Notes under the pieces: model-generated
Databases searched by the model: none
The model's input: only the letters and a program-made list of their open reading frames with translations
Told to the model about the DNA's origin: nothing
Part shown: piece after piece, positions 5,599 through 10,706 of the stretch
Layout: the number at the start of each line of letters is the position of its first letter
Numbering within the stretch: the first letter of the stretch is position 1
Position numbers and translations under genes: made by a program
DNA from: Spirochaetaceae bacterium
Lineage (GTDB): Bacteria; Spirochaetota; Spirochaetia; Treponematales; Breznakiellaceae
DNA: 10,706 nucleotides
NCBI GenBank assembly: GCA_031284645.1
Contig: JAITXS010000020.1
Location: 1-10,706, forward strand
Direction: 5' to 3'

Positions 5599-6386
5599 GC
5601 TCCCCGACAAAAACACAACAGGAACCTTCCCGTATAGTAATAAGCCTTAAAGATATTACAAAATCATTTGGCACAAATCAGGTGCTTAAGGGAGTGAGCT
5701 TTTCGGTTGAAAGAGGCGAGATACTTTCTATCATCGGCCCCAGCGGAGCGGGAAAAACAAGCCTCTTGCGTACTCTGAACTGGCTCGAAAAACCCGATAC
5801 GGGTTCCGTCACGATTGACGGAGAAACAGTCAATGCAGCTTCGGCAGCAAAAACAGATATTCTACGGCTGCGTTCAAAAAGTGCTATGGTGTTCCAGCAT
5901 TACAATCTTTTTAAGAACAAGACGGTATTACAGAACGTTACTGAAAGTTTGATAGTGGTAAAAAAAATGGGGAAAGCAGAGGCCGAAGAAAAGGCATTGA
6001 CCATTCTCAAATCCGTGGGAATGGCCGATAAATTAAAGGAATACCCTTCACGGCTTTCCGGAGGACAGCAGCAACGGGTCGGTATCGCCCGGGCTCTGGC
6101 TATAGACCCTCAAGTGATGCTTTTTGACGAACCGACCAGTGCTCTGGACCCTGAATGGGTAGCTGATGTACTGGATGAGATAAAAAACATAGCCCGTCAG
6201 GGATTAACCATGATTTTGGTATCCCACGAGATGCGTTTTGTTAGCGAAGTAGCGTCCCGACTTATCCTTCTTGATGAAGGGATTATCGTTGAGGACGGCA
6301 GCCCCGAGCAGGTGTTCAATCATCCCAAACATGAGCGTACCCGGCAGTTTCTTAAAAAGAATCGGGATTTTGAAGTGGTTTGGTAA
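5595..6386 (+). CDS. Polar amino-acid ABC transporter ATP-binding protein (GlnQ/HisP type)
   Basis: A 263-residue ATPase that powers the importer. All nucleotide-binding elements are intact: Walker A GPSGAGKT (residues 48-55), Q-loop VFQHYNLF (Gln101), signature LSGGQQQR (about 154-161), Walker B VMLFDEPTSALD (about 174-185) and H-loop LVSHEM (His211). The closing part (LDEGIIVEDGSPEQVF) is typical of amino-acid importers of this class. The N-terminus carries about 13 extra polar residues before the conserved ISLKDITKSFG. The start is fixed by the ATGA overlap with the permease gene. The gene ends 15 bases before the Fe-S enzyme gene, so all four genes are probably on one transcript. Confidence 0.95.
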   Translation: MSSPTKTQQEPSRIVISLKDITKSFGTNQVLKGVSFSVERGEILSIIGPSGAGKTSLLRTLNWLEKPDTGSVTIDGETVNAASAAKTDILRLRSKSAMVFQHYNLFKNKTVLQNVTESLIVVKKMGKAEAEEKALTILKSVGMADKLKEYPSRLSGGQQQRVGIARALAIDPQVMLFDEPTSALDPEWVADVLDEIKNIARQGLTMILVSHEMRFVSEVASRLILLDEGIIVEDGSPEQVFNHPKHERTRQFLKKNRDFEVVW

Positions 6387-6401
6387 AACAGGAGGAACGT
6401 A

Positions 6402-8012
6402 ATGGGTAAAATTTTTTATCCCGATTTTTTTAACGATGTTTTTGGGCCGATCATGCAGCCCGGATCCAGCACAAATTTTGCCGGTAACAGCAGGCTTGGA
6501 CGGGCCGCTTCTTTTACGGTAAAGCAGGAACTAAAACGGGTCAAAGTATCCTTGAATCCCAATTCTCAAGGCTATTTAGGAAAACTGGGCAATATGATGG
6601 AAGATCGGGCTTTTTTAGGGGGCTTACAGGGTTTTGCTCCCGATGATGAACGGCTCTTCGACGCCCATGCATTAGCGCGGGACAAGGGCATATCCTATGA
6701 GTTTGGTTTTCTGCCGGAAGACAATGAGTATCCTGATACAATTACCTTTGATGTAGAAAACAAGAACGGTGACAAGGGCCGGTTTATCGGTGCCTCCATA
6801 GGCGGCGGTATGATTAAGTCCTATGAAATAAACTCTTTCCCCATTGTCTGGCAGGGGGATACCCACGGGATACTGTTGAAAAAAACGCCGCAAACCGAAG
6901 TGGGCCTCCGCTCATTTTTACAGAGCAACGAATCTGCTGTGGTGGATTATCGGGAGTACCGGAACGAGAGGGGCGAAGAGGCATGGTTTATTGAGTTATC
7001 CCGTCCCATAGAGGATGAGAAGCTGCAAAAGTATTTTGGTACCGATCAGCTCGTTTTTCCGGCACTCTTGCCGGTGCTCAGTTTTAACGGACGGCAGGCG
7101 CAGCTTTTCAAAACCGTTGACGAATGGATTGGCTATGCGGAAAAAGAGGGTATAAGTTTTGTAGATGCGGCTATAGCCTATGAAAAAGCCTTTTCAGGAT
7201 GGGATGAAAAACAAATATGGGATTATTTTGAGAATATCAGGGATATTCTTTATCATCAAATTCATGCTTTGGAAGATCGGGGGATTGATACTGTTCCTGA
7301 TACGCCCCTCCTTCCGGTATACGGAAAAAATTGGAATCGCTATAAACAGACCGGAAAGGTATTGCAAGACCCATTAAGTTCCCGAATTATGGATTATGCT
7401 TTTTCGGTGAACGCTAAAATACCCGGGGTCAGGATTGTACCGGGCCCTATGGGTACCGGCGGAGGCTATCTTTTCTCCGCTATGGAAGCGGTACGGGAAT
7501 CCCGGGGGTACAGCCGGAAAAAGCAGCTTGAAGGCTTGGTAGTTGCCGCCCAGCTGGGGGCTATAGCCTTTGGCCTTGCCCACGCATCCGGACTTTCCGG
7601 CTGTGCCGGTGAGTCAGGGATCTGCTGTGCTATGGCTTCCGGAGGAATTACATGGATGGCCGGGGGCACAGGCCAACAGGTTCAAAACGCAGCCTCAATG
7701 GCCTTGCAGTCCCATATCGGCATCCCCTGTGATCCTATTCCCGGAGGCAAGGAATTCCCCTGTCTGACCCGCACGGTGCGGGCAGCGCTTAGCGCGCCGC
7801 TCTACGCCGATATGGCCTTATGTGGTATAGACCCAATCATCCCCTATCATGAGGCACTTTACGCCATTGAACATATCAGGCAGCTATACCCCAAGGCAGT
7901 CTGCGGGCCTGAATGCGGGCTTAACTGTACTGCTGCCGCAGCCCGTTGTCAACAATTTTTATCCGAAGACATTATGAAAGACAAACTCAAGTGGGAGGCA
8001 CCGGAGGTTTAG
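6402..8012 (+). CDS. Divergent single-chain iron-sulfur L-serine dehydratase-family protein
   Basis: A 536-residue fusion in the order beta-like domain (start to about 200), linker, alpha-like domain (about 310-536). Its place in the Fe-S serine dehydratase (SDH alpha/beta) family is shown by three cysteines, Cys401, Cys443 and Cys454. Their spacing of 42 and 11 matches the cluster ligands I recall for the Legionella enzyme (343, 385, 396). They sit in GCAGESG, PCDPIPGG and FPCLTR. The substrate motifs differ: GPSSSHTAG of normal enzymes is PGSSTNFAG here (residues 20-28), and the PTxGxxG loop is PMGTGGG (349-355). The C-terminus carries C-x3-C-x3-C (501, 505, 509) and Cys516 in place of a single terminal cysteine. 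A perfect AGGAGG (6390-6395) precedes the ATG by 6 bases. It probably breaks down an amino acid brought in by the transporter by alpha,beta-elimination, but the substrate may not be serine; L-cysteine desulfidases share the alpha fold. Confidence 0.82.
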   Translation: MGKIFYPDFFNDVFGPIMQPGSSTNFAGNSRLGRAASFTVKQELKRVKVSLNPNSQGYLGKLGNMMEDRAFLGGLQGFAPDDERLFDAHALARDKGISYEFGFLPEDNEYPDTITFDVENKNGDKGRFIGASIGGGMIKSYEINSFPIVWQGDTHGILLKKTPQTEVGLRSFLQSNESAVVDYREYRNERGEEAWFIELSRPIEDEKLQKYFGTDQLVFPALLPVLSFNGRQAQLFKTVDEWIGYAEKEGISFVDAAIAYEKAFSGWDEKQIWDYFENIRDILYHQIHALEDRGIDTVPDTPLLPVYGKNWNRYKQTGKVLQDPLSSRIMDYAFSVNAKIPGVRIVPGPMGTGGGYLFSAMEAVRESRGYSRKKQLEGLVVAAQLGAIAFGLAHASGLSGCAGESGICCAMASGGITWMAGGTGQQVQNAASMALQSHIGIPCDPIPGGKEFPCLTRTVRAALSAPLYADMALCGIDPIIPYHEALYAIEHIRQLYPKAVCGPECGLNCTAAAARCQQFLSEDIMKDKLKWEAPEV

Positions 8013-8024
8013 CGGTAAATTCGT

Positions 8025-8459
8025 TTAAATAAAATACATATACGATTCGCCGCTGTCTATTGTACCGACAAGTGAGGCCAGTGTTTCACGGTCAATAATC
8101 TCGGCAATATGCCGGTTTATTTCATCGAAAACAACGCGGCGAACCGTGCGTTCAAGTTTTGTTTCAATTTTACCTGCAAGCGGGGGATCCATAATCAGCA
8201 TGTCACCTTCAAGCCGACGAAGCGCGTCTCCTACGACAATATCTTCCGGCTCCTGCGCCAATGCATAACCGCCGGAAGCGCCTTTAACGGAACGGATAAG
8301 GCCGGCCCTTCGCAAAATGATCGCGACCTGCTCAAGGTAACGCATTGAAATCTGCTGCCGTTCTGCAATGCTTGCAAGAGTGACAAGACCCTCGCTCCGG
8401 TGTTCGGCAAGATCAATTAAAAGCCTGATGCCGTATCTTCCCCTTGTTGATAACTTCAT
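8025..8459 (-). CDS. Rrf2-family repressor without cysteines (CymR-like)
   Basis: A 144-residue cytoplasmic DNA-binding regulator. The start MKLSTRGRYGIRLLIDLAEH and the winged helix-turn-helix (SIAERQQISMRYLEQV, then SVKGASGGYALAQEP) are standard Rrf2. There is not one cysteine, so it cannot hold a cluster as IscR does. It resembles Bacillus CymR as I recall it, including LRRLEG in the middle and a tail ending YMYFI (CymR ends YMFYI). CymR represses cystine uptake and sulfur amino-acid genes together with CysK. The ATG overlaps the stop of the preceding rrf2 gene by 4 bases (8456-8459), so the two are coupled. Its stop lies 12 bases from the convergent dehydratase-like gene. The family is firm; the CymR assignment comes from memory plus context. 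Confidence 0.85.
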   Translation of the reverse strand: MKLSTRGRYGIRLLIDLAEHRSEGLVTLASIAERQQISMRYLEQVAIILRRAGLIRSVKGASGGYALAQEPEDIVVGDALRRLEGDMLIMDPPLAGKIETKLERTVRRVVFDEINRHIAEIIDRETLASLVGTIDSGESYMYFI

Positions 8460-8887
8460 ATAGCATACTCCGGGTCTTTGTCTGTGTTGTAATATGCGAC
8501 AAGATCTTGCAGGCTTATAGCATTAACACAATCAATAATTCCTTTGTACAGGCTCTTCCATGTATGACGACTCAGACAGGATGCTTCGGACGGACAGTGT
8601 TTTGAATCAACACATTCTGTCGGTGCAAGAGTACCCTCGACAGAACGCAAAATAGAACCAACTGATATTTCATTAAGTGGTCGTTCAATATAATAGCCGC
8701 CTTGAGAACCGCGTACTCCTTGAATTATCCCTGATTTCCGAAGCGGAATGAACAGCTGCTCAAGGTAACCTTCCGATATCGCGGTTTTGGACGCTATTTC
8801 TCTGGTACTTGCGTATACGCCCTTTTCGAGCAGAGCCATGTAGAGTAAAGCAATAAGTGAATAACGGCCTTTTGTTGATATACGCAT
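8456..8887 (-). CDS. Rrf2-family regulator with IscR-type cysteine triad
   Basis: A 143-residue regulator beginning MRISTKGRYSLIALLYMALL, with the Rrf2 helix-turn-helix (EIASKTAISEGYLEQLF) and wing (GVRGSQGGYYIERP). Cysteines at residues 92, 98 and 104 (CVDSKHCPSEASC) match IscR in spacing and numbering. A histidine follows at 108, one residue later than IscR His107. It therefore probably binds an Fe-S cluster and senses cluster status, iron or oxidants. It starts 2 bases after the stop of the PLP-enzyme gene and overlaps the second rrf2 gene by ATGA, so all three genes form one operon. No strong ribosome binding site is visible before its ATG, consistent with coupling. No isc or suf genes lie in the window, so this may be a sulfur-metabolism regulator, not IscR itself. 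Confidence 0.88.
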   Translation of the reverse strand: MRISTKGRYSLIALLYMALLEKGVYASTREIASKTAISEGYLEQLFIPLRKSGIIQGVRGSQGGYYIERPLNEISVGSILRSVEGTLAPTECVDSKHCPSEASCLSRHTWKSLYKGIIDCVNAISLQDLVAYYNTDKDPEYAI

Positions 8888-8889
8888 AA

Positions 8890-10050
8890 TTAATCAGACA
8901 TCGCTTGATCTAAATCGGCAATAAGATCATCGGCGTTTTCAATACCGATTGAAAGCCGCACTAAACGCTCGTTCACTCCTGCGGAAAGCCGTATTGCTTC
9001 CGGTATCGCCGCATGAGTCTGTACCAAAGGATAAGTTACCAAGGATTCAACGCCTCCTAAACTTTCGGCAAATAAAATCAGTTTTACATTTTTTAACAAG
9101 AGTGCAACATCCTTCTGATCTTTAAAATAAAACGAAACCATACCGTTGTCTCCCCGCGCCTGTTTCCGTGAAATAGCGTACTGCGGATGGTCGGGGAAGC
9201 CGGTATAAAAAACTTTTTCAACTTTCGGATGACAACGCAGCCATTCGGCGATACGCGCCGCATTTGCCTCGTGTTTTTTCATGCGAAGCGCAAGCGTTTT
9301 GATACCGCGCATGGTAAGATACGCATCAAACGCAGAAAGGCTCGCGCCCTCGCTCTTCTGCGCCTCAAGCAATATTTCCTGATACACCTCGTTTGAGTGA
9401 ACAATAAGACCTGAAAGCGTATCATTATGCCCTTCAAGATACTTTGTTCCGCTATGTACAACAAAATCCGAACCAAGATCAAGCGGATTTTGAAAGTAAG
9501 GCGTACAAAAAGTATTATCTGTTATTAAAAGACCTCCGTGTTTATGGATAAGCTCCGCACAGCGTTCAATATCAATAACCTTCATCATGGGATTTGAAGG
9601 TGTCTCAATAAAAAGTGCCTTGGTTTCGGGCCTCAAAGCGGCCTCAATATTCGAAAAATCCCCGCCGTCAACAAAGGAAAACAAAAAACCGTATTTCGCG
9701 TAATAGCCGCTAAAAAGCCGGTAAGTGCCTCCGTATATATCCTCGGACACAATAATATGATCGCCGGGCGAAAAAATCTTGATAAGAGATGAAATCGCAC
9801 CCATGCCCGTTGAAAAAGCAAGGCCATACCTGCCGTGCTCAAGGAGCGCTATGGTTTTTTCAAGCACATCACGGGTCGGATTGCACGCCCTGCTGTAGTC
9901 AAAGCCGGTCGATTGGCCCAAGCCGGGATGCCTGAAACTCGCACTTTGAAAAATCGGCGTACACAATGCGCCGGTAGACGGTTCAAAATACACCGCACCC
10001 CGAACGATATTTGTTTCATCCGAATATCGGCTTCCCACAGAATTCCCCAT
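8890..10050 (-). CDS. Cys/Met-metabolism PLP enzyme (cystathionine gamma-synthase/lyase family)
   Basis: A 386-residue transsulfuration-type enzyme. Visible landmarks (386-residue numbering) are YSRACNPT (Tyr52, Arg54, which bind PLP phosphate across the dimer), FSTGMGAISS (about 79-88), FIETPSNP (about 147-154), the PLP-contacting Asp178 in LLITDNTF, the PLP lysine Lys203 in SGTKYLEGHND, and FAESLGGVESLVTYP near the end. All catalytic elements are present. Whether it makes cystathionine, cleaves it, or uses acyl-homoserine with sulfide or methionine cannot be read from these motifs; GHND near the lysine leans to MetI/MetB-like enzymes. I chose ATG at 10050, with AGAGGTGA just upstream; GTG at 10056 with AAAAGGA is an alternative that adds two residues. 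It is first in an operon with two rrf2 genes and has its own promoter. Confidence 0.9.
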   Translation of the reverse strand: MGNSVGSRYSDETNIVRGAVYFEPSTGALCTPIFQSASFRHPGLGQSTGFDYSRACNPTRDVLEKTIALLEHGRYGLAFSTGMGAISSLIKIFSPGDHIIVSEDIYGGTYRLFSGYYAKYGFLFSFVDGGDFSNIEAALRPETKALFIETPSNPMMKVIDIERCAELIHKHGGLLITDNTFCTPYFQNPLDLGSDFVVHSGTKYLEGHNDTLSGLIVHSNEVYQEILLEAQKSEGASLSAFDAYLTMRGIKTLALRMKKHEANAARIAEWLRCHPKVEKVFYTGFPDHPQYAISRKQARGDNGMVSFYFKDQKDVALLLKNVKLILFAESLGGVESLVTYPLVQTHAAIPEAIRLSAGVNERLVRLSIGIENADDLIADLDQAMSD

Positions 10051-10069
10051 ACTCACCTCTAATCCTTTT

Positions 10070-10111
10070 AATTCCTATATAAAATGTAGGATATTATGAG
10101 CGCTTTGTCAA
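10070..10111 (-). promoter_or_regulatory. Promoter and operator dyad of the PLP enzyme-rrf2-rrf2 operon
   Basis: On the - strand a perfect -35 TTGACA (10111-10106) is followed after 17 bases by TACATT (10088-10083) as the -10. The inverted repeat TCCTA/TAGGA (arms 10087-10091 and 10073-10077, 9-base centre) spans the -10 and start region, a classic repressor position. The + strand word AATTCCTATATA at 10070-10081 recurs with one mismatch before the transporter operon. The -35 overlaps the stop codon of the upstream ymdB-family gene. Autorepression by one of the Rrf2 proteins is the likely mode. Confidence 0.65.
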
Positions 10112-10706
10112 ACGGGAGCCGGCACGGAGATTTTTATCCTTTCTATTTTTGTTGATTTACCCTTATCGTCCAGATCAATTACGACACCCTGGATTTCCGG
10201 AGTCTCCCAGGCATCACGACTCCAATCGGGAATGCCGCTGAGGTATTCGTTGATATGCGTTTTGATATCGCAGCCTCCGACAGAGTTAAGACTTCCGGTT
10301 CTGCCCGCATCACTTATGACCGCAGTTCCGCCGGAAAGAATTTGTTCGTCGCCTGTTTGAACACGGTTATGTGAACCTATAACGGCGGAACATTTTCCGT
10401 TCGCGATTTCAAACAAGGTCCGTTTTTCAGCCGAGCTTGCGCTATGAAAATCAATAATAATAAAAGGGGTTTCCTCTCCAAGTCTTTCCAGGAGTAGAGG
10501 CAGAGCAGTAAACGGGTTGTCTGCGTGGAGACGCTTAAAGTAACTTTGCCCTAAAAGAACGGCAACGGCGATTTTTTTATCTCCCATCTTATATATTCTT
10601 GAACCGAAACCCGGAGCCTGCGCGGATATATTTTTCGGACGCAGCACGTAAGGAACTTTGCTAAAATTTTCGGTTAAATCTTTTTTATAAAAACAACATT
10701 CTCCCA
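10108..10706 (-). CDS. ymdB: YmdB-family (TIGR00282) metallophosphoesterase, 5' end outside window
   Basis: The frame is open to the right edge, so the N-terminal part with the first metal ligands lies outside; the GTG at 10647 is internal (it falls in VPYVLRPKN). The visible 199 residues align from memory with Bacillus YmdB, a 2',3'-cyclic-nucleotide phosphodiesterase: KKIAVAVLLGQ, NPFTALPLLLE, FIIIDFHSASSAEKR, SAVIGSHNRVQTGDEQIL, GGTAVISDAGRTGS and a C-terminal strand GVVIDLDDKGKST. The histidine of DFH is kept. In the family motif T-H-T-H-V-Q-T the second histidine is Arg (SHNRVQT), and DVGMTG has become DAGRTG. One dimetal ligand is thus missing, so activity may be altered. The gene ends 51 to 57 bases before the next gene on the same strand, which has its own promoter; no terminator is seen between. 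Confidence 0.85.
   Translation of the reverse strand, partial: GECCFYKKDLTENFSKVPYVLRPKNISAQAPGFGSRIYKMGDKKIAVAVLLGQSYFKRLHADNPFTALPLLLERLGEETPFIIIDFHSASSAEKRTLFEIANGKCSAVIGSHNRVQTGDEQILSGGTAVISDAGRTGSLNSVGGCDIKTHINEYLSGIPDWSRDAWETPEIQGVVIDLDDKGKSTKIERIKISVPAPV

Noticed and set aside
8013..8027. TAAA-TTCG-TTTA as a shared terminator between the convergent operons
   Set aside because: A 4-bp AT stem is too weak to support a terminator call.
10108..10647. A complete 179-residue YmdB-like gene starting at GTG 10647
   Set aside because: The family domain continues in frame upstream to the window edge, and the N-terminal metal-binding half would be missing from this short form.

Overview
The window reads like a spirochaete chromosome, most likely a Treponema of the termite-gut type. 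This rests on recalled family content and gene style, not on a database match. The cues are a secreted protein with bacterial Ig-like repeats and a formylglycine-generating-enzyme (FGE/SUMF1) fold, a DUF6273-type lipoprotein, a periplasmic amino-acid binding protein with a plain signal peptide, mid-range GC, and codon use shared by the metabolic genes.

Left part (1 to about 3950): surface proteins and worn sequence. The 3' end of a large Ig-like/FGE protein enters from the left edge. Its last 100 bases have the codon pattern expected of a variable region of a diversity-generating retroelement (DGR), although no reverse transcriptase or template repeat lies in the window. After it comes a repeat-rich intergenic stretch with a 26-bp-arm hairpin. 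Next are a convergent yggU (DUF167) gene and a lipoprotein gene carrying three 45-bp tandem repeats. Beyond these, about 440 bases hold a probable IS3-type transposase scrap, followed by a 5'-truncated gene fragment (3763-3948).

Middle (about 3960-8012): a four-gene operon on the + strand. It encodes a polar amino-acid (possibly cystine) binding protein, a permease, an ATPase and a one-chain, divergent member of the iron-sulfur L-serine dehydratase family. The last two transporter genes overlap by 4 bases, and the enzyme gene follows 15 bases later with a perfect AGGAGG.

Right part (8025-10111): a convergent operon on the - strand. It encodes a Cys/Met-metabolism PLP enzyme and then two adjacent Rrf2-family repressors. 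One has the IscR cysteine triad at residues 92/98/104; the other has no cysteine and resembles CymR. Its promoter has a TTGACA box and a TCCTA/TAGGA dyad. A 12-base word in that dyad recurs with one mismatch (AATTCC[T/G]ATATA) just in front of the transporter operon. The simplest reading is one regulon for sulfur amino acids: import, breakdown or interconversion, and Rrf2 control. At the right edge is the 3' part of a YmdB-family phosphodiesterase gene that lacks one of the family's metal-binding histidines.
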